Of a stretch of 64,000 nt of DNA, positions 1 through 9,989 are shown piece after piece. Location: the NCBI GenBank assembly GCA_951640165.1, contig OX621234.1, positions 7,879,001 to 7,943,000 of the forward strand, given 5' to 3'. Source of the stretch: Pseudoips prasinana. Lineage: Eukaryota; Arthropoda; Insecta; Lepidoptera; Nolidae. Position numbers and translations under genes: made by a program. The notes beneath the pieces were generated by a model, which made no database searches, was not told where the DNA came from, and saw only the letters and a list, made by a program, of their open reading frames with translations. Within the stretch, counting starts at the first letter, position 1. Every line of letters starts with the position of its first letter.

Positions 1-480
1 ATCTGGTAGTTTATATTAAGTTTCATTGATAATAGCAAAAAATCTATTTCAAGCCTTTTAAGGTATAACAAGCCTTGAAAGATATGGCAGGATAAGGCAA
101 CATGTTCAAAATTTGAGAGTTCAGTAAATCGAGATGTTGAGATGTCCAAGTCATTTCTTCGTAACACTTATCATGCGGACATCTCGAAAATGTTCAAAAT
201 TTGAAAAAGAGTTCTGCAAATCGAGGTGTCGAAATATCCGGGTCATTTCTTAGTAAGACATGACTCGGACATCTCGATTTACTGAATTATTTTTAAAAAT
301 TTGAACATGTTCGAGAAGTCCGAATTATATCTTACGGAGAAATGAAGCGGAAATCTCGACATCTCGCTTTGCTGAATTCTTATTCAAATTTTGAGCATAT
401 TCACGATTTTAGAGTCATTTCTTTGTAAGAAATTACTCTGACATCTCGAACATGTACAAAATTTGAAAAAAAGTTCAGCC
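1..480. repeat. Linker of imperfect palindromes, left end of LINE-fragment array
   Basis: No gene is seen. The stretch repeats the motif GACATCTCGA in both orientations together with blocks like AAAATTTGAA and the near-palindrome GTCATTTCTTAGTAAGA. The same linker recurs near 1,860-2,080, 2,718-2,840, 7,200-7,520 and 8,890-9,230, between LINE fragments. The array probably continues to the left of the window. Confidence 0.8.
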
Positions 481-1880
481 AAGATGTAGGTATATTATCA
501 CCCCGGATATAATGCGTCCGACCCGGGCAATCTGTGATAAAGTTTTTGTTATCGGAGGTAATACGTTTACCTCCGATAGTAAAATCTTTATCATACTTCT
601 CCCGGGTATATACGGGTTCATACGTTATGCTGGTGACATCGTTCTCGAGACATCCTCCATAGATAACGTGCTGGCCATTCTAACTAGTGTAAGGGTGTAG
701 AATGAGACACTGGGACTCTCGGTCAACCGTCAGAAGTTGTTGTGATGGATTGTGCTTGATACCAAGACATCACAGGGATGGAAATAGTGCAAAAGTTCTC
801 TTACCTTGGGTCACGGATTTGCAAAGAACGTAATTTTTCCAGTAACAGCATTGCCTTGACTAACAATACTATTTTAAACTGCATAATACTTAGATATAAA
901 TAAGATAAGCTTTATAAGCTCGGATGGGGCCCTCATTTTTCAAATGCGAAGTGGTGACGTGGATAATAAGAACTGAAGATAAGCAAAGAATAAAAGTATT
1001 TGGAATGTGTTACTGGTAGTGAATGCTAGGGAATCCTTGGACTACTCGATGCCTCACTATATGCCTAAAATGAATCCTATTCTGTTCGGATAATTGGGAT
1101 AGGAACCGAATGCAATCGCTGCTGGATACGTCACCGCAAAACGATACGATAAAGATAGATTAGGATTTATATTTAGATCAACTTTAGCATGGTCTGAAAG
1201 AGAAGACCTTGTCGAATAGGTACCTGAATTGATGGCAACAAATTATCAGACCAGGATTAGCCTTTAACCCGAGTGAATGATGTGAAATGTATTACTCGGG
1301 TCAGCGCGTGTCATTGCGTCTTTTTCAGTTTCAGAAACAGGAGCACCGAATAGGTTCCTTTTACATGCGCTGTCTCCGTAAGATCTTGGGCATTACATGG
1401 CAAGATAGGGTCACTAACGAGAGAGTTCTAGAAAAATAGCACAGCTACCTAGCCTGACAGCGTTTCTTAAACAGAAGCGTTTACGTTGGTTGGGGCATGT
1501 GCACAGAATGGAACCCATTCGAATACCACGATGTATTCTGTTGGGTGCGGTAGCTAATGCGAAGCGCGATGTCGGTAGACCTCTGCTTCGCTTTAAATAC
1601 GGTACCAAGCGGTATATGGCCGCTTTTAAAATTGACCACTGTAGCTGGGAAAAGCTCGCTGAAAATAGAGTTGAATGGCGCAAACGTGTAGTGGAGGGTC
1701 GTAAGATCTGTGATGAAGCCTGGTTCGGAGTACTTGCTGATAAGAGACAGAAGCGACATGAAAGCGGCTCGGCACCAACCACCGCAAACTTCTCTTGCCA
1801 GGCCTGCGGCAGGCGCATGTCTCTCAGACAATGCGCCGTAAATCGTCTGTAACCGCAAAGGCCATATATATAGCTCGGAT
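480..1880 (+). pseudogene. LINE reverse-transcriptase 3' fragment, copy A
   Basis: This is a decayed C-terminal part of a non-LTR retrotransposon ORF2. Read across frames it shows a ruined RT active site (YAGDIVL near 630, where YADD is expected), a YLGSRI block near 805, then an FYMRCLRKILGITWQDRV block near 1,360. The last part is open from 1,490 to 1,852: RWLGHVHRM just upstream, GRPLLRFKYG, and WEKLAENRVEWRK, ending in a CxxC-type stretch (CQACGRRM). That order is typical of the end of RT/endonuclease LINEs. Several frameshifts and stops rule out function. Overlapping open frames on the other strand are shadows. Confidence 0.8.
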
Positions 1881-2082
1881 ATCTCGAAAATGTTCAAAAT
1901 TTGAAAAAGAGTTCTGCAAATCGAGGTGTCGAAATATCCGAGTCATTTCTTAGTGAGAAATGAGTCGGACATCTCGATTTACCGAATTATTTTTCAAAAC
2001 TTGAGCATATTCGAGAACTCCGAGTTATATCTTACAGAAAAATGAAGCGGACATCTCGACATCTCGCTTTGCTGAATTCTTA
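1860..2082. repeat. Palindromic linker after copy A
   Basis: Same palindrome-rich linker as at the window start. It is interrupted at AATTCTTA by the MITE at 2,083-2,717 and resumes at 2,718. The equivalent linker after copy C (about 9,110-9,130) has the uninterrupted sequence. Confidence 0.75.
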
Positions 2083-2717
2083 GGCTTATTCCGTTTATCC
2101 ACCCTAAAAAAGCCACCCTAAGGAGGATACTCGGAAACGCGTGTCCTTCTATCCACCCTGAACGGGGTGGATAACCGTAATTCATATAATATGTTTCTTC
2201 CGTTTTTCTCACCTGCCTAAGTACAGTCATTAACACAAAAACATACACAAACCCAGTCCAAGAAACTTCGTGAACATTAAAATACTTTAGATGTACATAC
2301 TTACCTTCTTCTTTGAGCTGAAAATAGTTTTGTTTACTATAATATACATTAAAAGGGACGAATTTATCCAGGATACGCAACTACGTCTACTCAATAATGA
2401 AATAAGCGTTGGTCATTTTCTGGACATATTGCAAAATTTATAAAAAACCACCAGCCCCGCTTCGGCTTTCTATCTTATAGTACCATGTACCTACAATTTA
2501 GATTTTAAGACTATTTTATGTTATTCGCTTAACAATAAATATTAAATTAAAACTTAAAAGATATTGATTTGATTCAACTGTACTTGGGGTAAAAAATCGG
2601 AAGAAACATATTATATGAATTACGGTTATCCACCCCGTTCAGGGTGGATAGAAGGACACGCGTTTCCGAGTATCCTCCTTAGGGTGGCTTTTTTAGGGTG
2701 GATAAACGGAATAAGCC
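2083..2717. mobile_element. MITE with 120-bp perfect terminal inverted repeats and 8-bp TSD
   Basis: Left arm 2,083-2,202 and right arm 2,598-2,717 are exact reverse complements by eye; both begin GGCTTATTCCGTTTATCC. The element is flanked by AATTCTTA at 2,075-2,082 and 2,718-2,725. Each arm holds a small internal hairpin (ATCCACCC ... GGGGTGGAT). The AT-rich interior has no convincing ORF. Perfect arms imply recent movement. An 8-bp duplication fits hAT, P or Merlin-type transposases, but the ends do not let me choose; the superfamily stays open. Confidence 0.9.
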
Positions 2718-2819
2718 AATTCTTATTCAAATTTTGAGCATATTCACGATTTTAGAGTCATTTCTTTGTAAGAAATTACTCTGACATCTCGAACATGTAC
2801 AAAATTTGAAAAAAAGTTC

Positions 2820-3992
2820 AGCACTGATGTAGGTATATTATCAACCCGGATATAATGCGTCCGACCCGGGCAATCTGTGATAAAGTTTTTGCTATCGGAC
2901 GTAATACGTTTACCTCCGATAGTAAAATCTTTATCATAGGTACTAGTACTACTAGTACCCGGGTGTAAGGGTGTAGAATGAGACACTGGGACTCGGTCAA
3001 CAGTCAGAAGTTGCTGTGATTAATTGTGCTTGATACCAAGACATCACAGGGATGGAAATAGTGCAAAAGTTCTCTTACCTTGGATCCTGGATTTGCAAAG
3101 AAGGTAATTTTTCCAGTAACAGCATTGCCTTGACTAACAATACTATTTTAAACTGCATAATACTTAGAAATAAATAAGATAAGTTTTAAAAGCTCGGATG
3201 GGGCCCTCATTTTTCAAATGCGAAGTGGTGACGTGGATAATAAGAACTGAAGATAAGCAAAGAATAAAATTATTTGGAATGTGGTGCTGGTAGTGAATGC
3301 TAAGGAATCCTTGGACTACTCGATGCTTCACTATATGCCTAAAATGAATCCTATTCTGGTCGGATAACCGAATGCAATCTCTGCTGGATACGTCACCGCA
3401 AAACCATACGATAAAGATAGATTAGGATTTATATTTAGATCAACTTAAAAATGGTCTGAAAGAGAAGACCTTGTCGAATAGGTACCGGAACTGATGGCAA
3501 CAAATTATCAGACCAGGATTAGCCTTTAACCCGAGTGAATGATGTGAAATGTATTACTCGGGTCAGCGCGTGTCATTGCGTCTTTTTCAGTTTCAGAAAC
3601 AGGAGCACCGAATAGGTTCCTTTTACATGCGCTGTCTCCGTAAGATCTTGGGCATTACATGGCAAGATAGGGTCACTAACGAGACAGTTCTAGAAAAATA
3701 GCACAGCTACCTAGCCTGACAGTGTTTCTTAAACAGAAGCGTTTACGTTGGTTGGGGCATGTGCACTGAATGGAACCCATTCGAATACCACGATGTTTTC
3801 TGTTGGGTGCGGTAGCTAATGCGAAGCGCGATGTCGGTAGACCTCTGCTTCGCTTTAAATACGGTACCAAGCGGTATATGGCCGCTTTTAAAGTTGACCA
3901 CTGTAGCTGGGAAAAGCTCGCTAAAAATAGAGTTGAATGGCGCAAACGTGTAGTGGAGTGTCGTAAGATCTGTGATGAAGCCTGGTTCGGAG
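2820..3992 (+). pseudogene. LINE RT fragment, copy B (5' part, split by Tigger element)
   Basis: Same LINE fragment as copy A, but of a second subtype: near 2,940 it has a short ACTAGTACTACTAGTACCC block in place of the longer sequence around the YxGD region of copies A and C. The open C-terminal block starts near 3,770 and stops at the Tigger insertion at 3,993. The remainder is at 7,072-7,205. Confidence 0.8.
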
Positions 3993-4576
3993 TAGGGGAG
4001 ACTGGGTACAGTTGATACAATTTTGCTTTGAACGCTCGTAGCATGGCCATTTTGACACATAACAAATAACAAAACACATAAAATGAGAGAATAGACTTTT
4101 GTCTTCAAATACATCTCAGAATTAGAGGCTCAACTGCCATATTTACTAGTGAGGAAGAGTTTAATAAAATGATGTGCCACTGTTTCAACCGTACCCATAC
4201 CAGGGGCGGTTGAAACAGCGATGGGTGTCAGTTGAAACATAAACAAATAAGTAATAAAAATCAGTTTCTTTATACATAATCAACAAGAAATGGTTAAATT
4301 CTAGTACGGCACCATTTCTATCAGTCTTAATAATTGTTTCGAACATAAAAAGAGCTCTTCTGCTCCGGTTTAAACTAACAAACTAACACGAATAAACAAA
4401 AGTAACTAAAAAATCAACAATCAGTCTCAATAATTAATAATATAAGATTTCCATATCTCAAATTATCTGTAGGAACAAAAACAAGCTGAACAGCAGCTGC
4501 TGTCTATAATAAAAAAAATACAAAAAAAAAAACATTTGTTAAACTTAACAATTTTTTTTAAAGTAAAATATAGATC

Positions 4577-6430
4577 CTAATCAGATTCGTCGCAATTGTG
4601 GCAAACATAATATCGCCCACCATCTGTACATTCTAAGTGAGACCACATTTTACAGCCTCCTTGACATCGTACCCATTTTTCTCCGGATCTACTGTCCGTG
4701 AACGCTCCCACACATATGAGGCAAAAATATTCATCTGCTTCCGATGAAGCTGGTGAATCGGCCTTCTTCTTCTTTGCTTTACCTTTAGACTTCTTCGCTG
4801 TAGTATCTTCAAGTATTTTCTTCTTTACCTGCTTAGATTTTTGTCGTTTCTGTCTATCTTCATGCTCTTTTCTTATAGCTTCTTTTTCCGGAGTGTCTGT
4901 GTAAATAGTAGACTTTTTTGTGTTGCGAGCTTTATTTGTTGTTTTCCGGGGGGCAGCTTTTGGATATGGCCGTATTATTTCAGGTGTAAACACAGGTTGT
5001 TTGCTTGTAGACGGCTGCGGTGATGATTGTTGAAGACTGACGTAACTTTGGCTAGAAGGCAACCTCAGAGCAGCAGTAGCATCTCTAGGAGAAATATTTG
5101 ATTCCGGTTGTATAGCTGTGTCTTGTAACTGATGACGTACACCTGCACAACTTTGTGTGGGCGGCGTCGTTAAATCTTCAAAGTTTTGTGGGATATTAGT
5201 CTCTGTATTCTGTATCGGGGCTACGTGTTGTGGCACGTTTTCAGACATAGAAGCTTCGTTCAACAAGGAAGGTGACAGCGGTGGCGTCTCCTCGTCAGGT
5301 GCTAGAACAACTATTTCTTCCGGTGCAAGTGCGATTACCTCCACTGGTGCAAGTGTAACCACGTCTTCTACCGCATCATTCGGGTTTGGCCTGTCCGTTA
5401 CGAATGACGGAGCAAAATCCAGATCTTGAAACAAATTCCGGTTGAAAGGGTATATTCCAGTCTTACGGAACCCAGCCTGAATATTCGACTGTGTCAGGGC
5501 AAGTGGCATTGCAGTTTTTATCATTCCAGGGATGTCATAAATGGACATAGTTTTTCCAGGATTATTGCGCATCCAGGCATCAGCGGTAGAGTTTATAGCT
5601 TTTTTTAACGGGCCGTAAACAGATCGATCTAAAGGCTGCAACTTGTGCGAGCAGTGGGGTGGAAATGAAAGTAAAACGATACCGTTTTCTTTGCAGAAAT
5701 CCAGAGAATTTATGTGGACGTGGGAAGAATGATTGTCTAGAACAAGCAGTACTTTATGGGATGTAGAGGCATTTGAATGTTTCTTGAAATGTTTCAGAAA
5801 CTCAACAAATAGTTCGTCTTGCATCCAGCCTGATGGGTTGGCAGTTCCAATAGAACCCACTGGACCATCTCTAATAAAATGATCTTGGTATCGAACCCTT
5901 GGAAACACAAACATTGGGGGAATCGCATTGCCCAACGCGTTTGCCGCAAAGGCTAGTGTGACTAACGTCCCACGTTCGGCAGAGGTGACAGCTCCTACCT
6001 GTCGTGTTCCACGCTTTGCCACAACTCTGTCGGGCTTTTGTACAGTTGTTACGCCCGTCTCGTCAACATTGTAGATGTCTTGTGGTTCAAAGTTGTCACG
6101 GTCAAGGACAACTTGCAAGTTATCGTAAAAAGCATCCACGTTGGTCTTGTTAAAACTTGTTGCCCTGGAGAGACTGGTTGCCTGAGCTGTGCGCACCGAC
6201 AATTCCACATTTCTTCTCATAAAAGAGCGAAACCACTCTTCTCCGGCAACCTGATATTCGTTCCACGTAGGAGGTGTGTTTAAATTATATTTGACAGCGA
6301 GCTGGAATGCTAATTTTCTTACTTCCTTGACAGATAGACCAAAGTAAATATCCGCACAGCGGATCAAATATTTTGACAGTTTAAATTCCTGGTCAGGGGT
6401 AAATACTCGGTTGTGGGCTACATACCCCAT
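4577..6430 (-). CDS. Tigger/pogo DDE transposase with C-terminal PHD finger
   Basis: 617 residues. Residues 1-100 include a CENP-B-like second DNA-binding part (WFRSFMRR near 66-73). The DDE_1 catalytic core has candidate acidic residues D123 (NVDETGV), D232 (LVLDNHSSH) and D268 (LQPLDRS). A Pro/Thr/Ser-rich middle (about 370-500) and a Lys-rich stretch (about 515-560) follow. A PHD finger closes the protein: C570, C573, C589, C593, H598, C601, C610, C613 in Cys4-His-Cys3 order. Transposases of this build cut and paste their own element. The core is intact, but the HTH is in a separate frame upstream, so activity of this copy is doubtful. AT-rich sequence at 4,020-4,576 is its 3' end. Confidence 0.93.
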   Translation of the reverse strand: MGYVAHNRVFTPDQEFKLSKYLIRCADIYFGLSVKEVRKLAFQLAVKYNLNTPPTWNEYQVAGEEWFRSFMRRNVELSVRTAQATSLSRATSFNKTNVDAFYDNLQVVLDRDNFEPQDIYNVDETGVTTVQKPDRVVAKRGTRQVGAVTSAERGTLVTLAFAANALGNAIPPMFVFPRVRYQDHFIRDGPVGSIGTANPSGWMQDELFVEFLKHFKKHSNASTSHKVLLVLDNHSSHVHINSLDFCKENGIVLLSFPPHCSHKLQPLDRSVYGPLKKAINSTADAWMRNNPGKTMSIYDIPGMIKTAMPLALTQSNIQAGFRKTGIYPFNRNLFQDLDFAPSFVTDRPNPNDAVEDVVTLAPVEVIALAPEEIVVLAPDEETPPLSPSLLNEASMSENVPQHVAPIQNTETNIPQNFEDLTTPPTQSCAGVRHQLQDTAIQPESNISPRDATAALRLPSSQSYVSLQQSSPQPSTSKQPVFTPEIIRPYPKAAPRKTTNKARNTKKSTIYTDTPEKEAIRKEHEDRQKRQKSKQVKKKILEDTTAKKSKGKAKKKKADSPASSEADEYFCLICVGAFTDSRSGEKWVRCQGGCKMWSHLECTDGGRYYVCHNCDESD

Positions 6431-6627
6431 ACTACATCAGCCTGGTTACCTTCTTCGATCGCTGCATCTCTTTTTTTCTTGTATCGCAGAAGAGAAGAAT
6501 GGTGAACTCCGTACATCTCTGCAGCTTTTCGTAAAGAAGTCCCTTTTTTGACTTCTTCATACGCATTTTCGTACTGAGTTATATCACACTCGCCTCTTGA
6601 AGTTTTTTTTATACGTTGTCTGGGCAT
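6418..6627 (-). CDS. N-terminal Psq-type HTH part of Tigger transposase
   Basis: 69 residues. The sequence after the start is basic (MPRQRIKKTSRG), then a helix-turn-helix of the pipsqueak kind typical of pogo/Tigger transposases (LRKAAEMYGVHHSSLLRYKKK, about residues 32-52). In the family this domain is fused to the catalytic domain and binds the inverted repeats. Here it runs into TAG at 6,418, and the next frame starts at 6,430. Both meet in a run of four Gs; one extra G would join VVWG to YVAHN in a single frame, so a one-base deletion is the simplest explanation. A short intron or programmed shift is possible. The ATG lies in the loop of a perfect hairpin. Confidence 0.85.
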   Translation of the reverse strand: MPRQRIKKTSRGECDITQYENAYEEVKKGTSLRKAAEMYGVHHSSLLRYKKKRDAAIEEGNQADVVWGM

Positions 6628-6648
6628 CTAGACAACGTATAAAAAAAA
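6603..6648 (-). promoter_or_regulatory. Perfect 19-bp hairpin around the transposase start codon
   Basis: Arms 6,603-6,621 and 6,630-6,648 are exact reverse complements (ATACGTTGTCT at the inner side). The 8-nt loop, AGATGCCC on the minus strand, holds the ATG of the HTH frame. The right arm is coding (it gives RQRIKK); its mirror lies in the leader. Role unknown. Confidence 0.7.
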
Positions 6649-7052
6649 CAACGGTTATCATTGTTTCAATCGTACCCACAATAATTGCTTCATCCGTCCC
6701 CATACCCCTCAACCGCTAATAAAACAAACATAGCGTCGAAACAAAACAACATAAACAAAAACGAATCACGGTTTTCGAACCTTCAAAATCTAACGATAAA
6801 ACAGAAAATCACTCAAAATGCAAATGCTAATATTAACAAAGTAATTTGAAAAAGAAAACAATAGAAAATACTTACTTTTTGTCGAAAAAATATAATAGGG
6901 TCCCCTGGAAACGTACAGAGCGCGCGAAGTGCAACGCGTCACTGTGATTCATGTCCGGACTCGCCGGCCGCGTCTCTCTCCCCTTGTACCCCTCACCACA
7001 CCGCTAATAGTTTACGAGTTATTAGCGATGGTTTAACCGTACCCTGCTGCAA
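6649..7052. other. Transposon leader region without gene
   Basis: This is the 5' end of the Tigger element on the minus strand. It holds sub-terminal copies of CAAYCGTACCC (about 6,665, 7,036 and 7,050) and a GC-rich CpG-bearing patch near 6,920-6,970. A promoter is expected here; I see no certain TATA box. Confidence 0.5.
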
Positions 7053-7071
7053 CCGTACCCAGTCTCCCCTA

Positions 7072-7205
7072 CTTGCTGATAAGAGACAGAAGCGACATGA
7101 AAGCGGCTCGGCACCAACCACCGCAAACTTCTCTTGTCAGGCCTGCGGCAGGCGCATGTCTCTCAGACAATGCGCCGTAAATCGTCTGTAACCGCAAAGG
7201 CCATA
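7072..7205 (+). pseudogene. LINE RT fragment, copy B (3' remainder)
   Basis: Continues copy B after the Tigger element: ACTTGCTGATAAGAGACAG and the CQACGRRM-like end, then the linker. It is nearly identical to the matching part of copy A. Confidence 0.8.
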
Positions 7206-7520
7206 TATATAGCTCGGATATCTCGAAAATGTTCAAAATTTGAAAAAGAGTTCTGCAAATCGAGGTGTCGAAATATCCGAGTCATTTCTTAGTGAGAAAT
7301 GAGTCGGACATCTCGATTTACCGAATTATTTTTCAAAATTTGAGCATATTCGAGAAGTCCGAGTTATATCTTACAGAGAAATGAAGCGGACATCTCGACA
7401 TCTCGCTTTGCTGAATTCTTATTCAAATTTTGAGCATATTCACGATTTTAGAGTCATTTCTTTGTAAGAAATTACTCTGACATCTCGAACATGTACAAAA
7501 TTTGAAAAAAAGTTCAGCAA
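7200..7520. repeat. Palindromic linker after copy B
   Basis: Palindrome-rich linker as at the window start, with GACATCTCGA in direct and inverted order. No gene. Confidence 0.75.
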
Positions 7521-8900
7521 GGATGTAGGTATATTATCACCCCGGATATAATGCGTCCGACCCGGGCAATCTGTGATAAAGTTTTTGCTATCGGACGTAA
7601 TACGTTTACCTCCGATAGTAAAATCTTTATCATACTTCTCCCGGGTATATACGGGTTCATACGTTATCCTGGTGACATCGTTCTCGAGACATCCTCCATA
7701 GATAACGTGCTGGCCATTTTAACTAGTGTAAGGGTGTAGAATGAGACTCTGGAACTCTCGGTCAACCGTCAGAAGTTGTTGTGATTGATTGTGCTTGATA
7801 CCAAGACATCACAGGGATGGAAATAGTGCAAAAGTTCTCTTACCTTGGGTCGCGGATTTGCAAAGCAGGTAATTTTTCCAGTAACAGCATTGCCTTGACT
7901 AACAATACTATTTTAAAACTGCATAATACTTAGAATAAATAAGATAAGCTTTAAAAGCTCGGATGGGGCCCTCATTTTTCAAATGCGAAGTGGTGACGTG
8001 GATAATAAGAACTGAAGATAAGCAAAGAATAAAAGTATTTGGAATGTGTTGCTGGTAGTGAATGCTAGGGAATCCTTGGACTACTCGATGCCTCACTATA
8101 TGCCTAAAATGAATCCTATTCTGTTCGGAAAATTGGGATAGGTACCGAATGCAATCGCTGCTGGATACGTCACCGCAAAACGATACGATAAAGATAGATT
8201 AGGATTTATATTTAGATCAACTTAAAATGGTCTGAAAGAGAAGACCTTGTCGAATCGGTACCTGAATTGACGGCAACAAATTATCAGACCAGGATTAGCC
8301 TTTAACCCGAGTGAATGATGTGAAATGTATTACTCGGGTCAGCGCGTGTCATTGCGTCTTTTTCAGTTTCAGAAACAGGAGCACCGAATAGGTTCCTTTT
8401 ACATGCGCTGTCTCCGTAAGATCTTGGGCATTACATGGCAAGATAGGGTCACTAACGAGAGAGTTCTAGAAAAGTAGCACAGCTACCTAGCCTGACAGCG
8501 TTTCTTAAACAGAAGCGTTTACGTTGGTTGGGGCATGTGCACAGAATGGAACCCATTCGAATACCACGATGTATTCTGTTGGGTGCGGTAGCTAATGCGA
8601 AGCGCGATGTCGGTAGACCTCTGCTTCGCTTTAAATACGGTACCAAGCGGTATATGGCCGCTTTTAAAATTGACCACTGTAGCTGGGAAAAGCTCGCTGA
8701 AAATAGAGTTGAATGGCGCAAACGTGTAGTGGAGGGTCGTAAGATCTGTGATGAAGCCTGGTTCGGAGTACTTGCTGATAAGAGACAGAAGCGACCTGAA
8801 AGCGGCTCGGCACCAACCACCGCAAACTTCTCTTATCAGGCCTGCGGCAGGCGCATGTCTCTCAGACAATGTGCCGTATATCGTCTGTAACCGCAAAGGC
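7515..8900 (+). pseudogene. LINE RT fragment, copy C
   Basis: Same subtype as copy A, with few differences. The active-site remnant reads YPGDIVL (near 7,660). The open C-terminal block is 8,528-8,890 and ends in CGRRMSLRQCAV. The Tigger target site is empty here (near 8,768). Confidence 0.8.
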
Positions 8901-9230
8901 CATATATATTGCTCGGACATCTCGAAAATGCTCAAAATTTGAAAAAGAGTTCTGCAAATCGAGGTGTCGAAATATCCGGGTCATTTCTTAGTAAGAAATG
9001 ACTCGGACATCTCGATTTACAGAATTATTTTTCAAAATTTGAACATGTTCGAGAAGTCCGAGTTATATCTTACAAGGAAATGAAGCGGACATCTCGACAT
9101 CTCGCTTTGCTGAATTCTTATTCAAATTTTGAACATATTCACGATTTTAGAGTCATTTCTTTGTAAGAAATTACTCTGACATCTCGAACATGTTAAAATT
9201 TGAAAAAAAGTTCAGCACTGATGTAGGTAT
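8890..9230. repeat. Palindromic linker after copy C
   Basis: Same linker; contains the exact palindrome GTCATTTCTTA G TAAGAAATGAC (11-bp arms, one central base) near 8,980-9,002. The site where the MITE sits after copy A is uninterrupted here. Confidence 0.75.
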
Positions 9231-9985
9231 ATTATCACCCCGGATATAATGCGTCCGACCCGGGAGATCTGTGGTAAAGTTTTTACTATCGGACGTAATA
9301 CGTTTACCTCCGATAGTAAAATCTTTATCATAGGTACTAGTACTACTAGTACCCGGGTGTAAGGGTGTAGAATGAGACACTGGGACTCGGTCAACAGTCA
9401 GAAGTTGCTGTGATTAATTTTGCTTGATACCAAGACATCACAGGGATAGAAATAGTGCAAAAGTTATCTTACCTTGGATCCCGGATTTGCAAAGAAGGTA
9501 ATTTTTCCAGTAACAGCATTGCCTTGACTAACAATACTATTTTAAACTGCATAATACTTAGAAATAAATAAGATAAGTTTTAAAAGCTCGGATGGGGCCC
9601 TCATTTTTCAAATGCGAAGTGGTGACGTGGATAATAAGAACTGAAGATAAGCAAAGAATAAAAGTATTTGGAATGTGGTGCTGGTAGTGAATGCTAAGGA
9701 ATCCTTGGACTACTCGATGCTTCACTATATGCCTAAAATGAATCCTATTCTGGTCGGATAACCGAATGCAATCTCTGCTGGATACGTCACCGCAAAACCA
9801 TACGATAAAGATAGATTAGGATTTATATTTAGATCAACTTAAAAATGGTCTGAAAGAGAAGACCTTGTCGAATAGGTACCGGAACTGATGGCAACAAATT
9901 ATCAGACCAGGATTAGCCTTTAACCCGAGTGAATGATGTGAAATGTATTACTCGGGTCAGCGCGTGTCATTGCGCCTTTTTCAGT
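9215..9985 (+). pseudogene. LINE RT fragment, copy D, truncated
   Basis: Same subtype as copy B (ACTAGTACTACTAGTACCC block near 9,335). It stops abruptly after a TTTTTCAGTTTC sequence near 9,985, where the other copies continue with AGAAACAGGAGC. This is the right end of the array. Confidence 0.8.
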
Positions 9986-9989
9986 TTCG

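Larger units (their letters stand above)
3995..7069 (-). mobile_element. Complete pogo/Tigger-type DNA transposon with TA target duplication
   Basis: A 3,075-bp element bounded by inverted repeats starting GGGGAGACTGGGTAC; the left continues AGTTG and the right, reverse-complemented, GGTTG. It is flanked by TA at 3,993-3,994 and 7,070-7,071. The uninterrupted site GAGTACTTGCTGATAAG is present in copies A (near 1,730) and C (near 8,768), which proves the ends. Sub-terminal copies of TTTCAACCGTACCC-like sequence lie at both ends, including a hairpin near 4,180-4,216. It encodes, on the minus strand, a short HTH reading frame and a DDE transposase with a PHD finger. Confidence 0.95.

Noticed and set aside
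1414..1897. Open frames of 134 and 138 codons on the minus strand, repeated near 3,700 and 8,500
   Set aside because: They are antisense shadows of the LINE C-terminal frame, which has clear RT-type motifs on the plus strand.
4698..6283. Plus-strand open frames within the Tigger transposase
   Set aside because: Antisense of the 617-residue transposase frame.
1..9985. CRISPR-like array of short repeats
   Set aside because: Repeats are long, diverged and palindromic, with LINE fragments between them; animal DNA, no cas genes.
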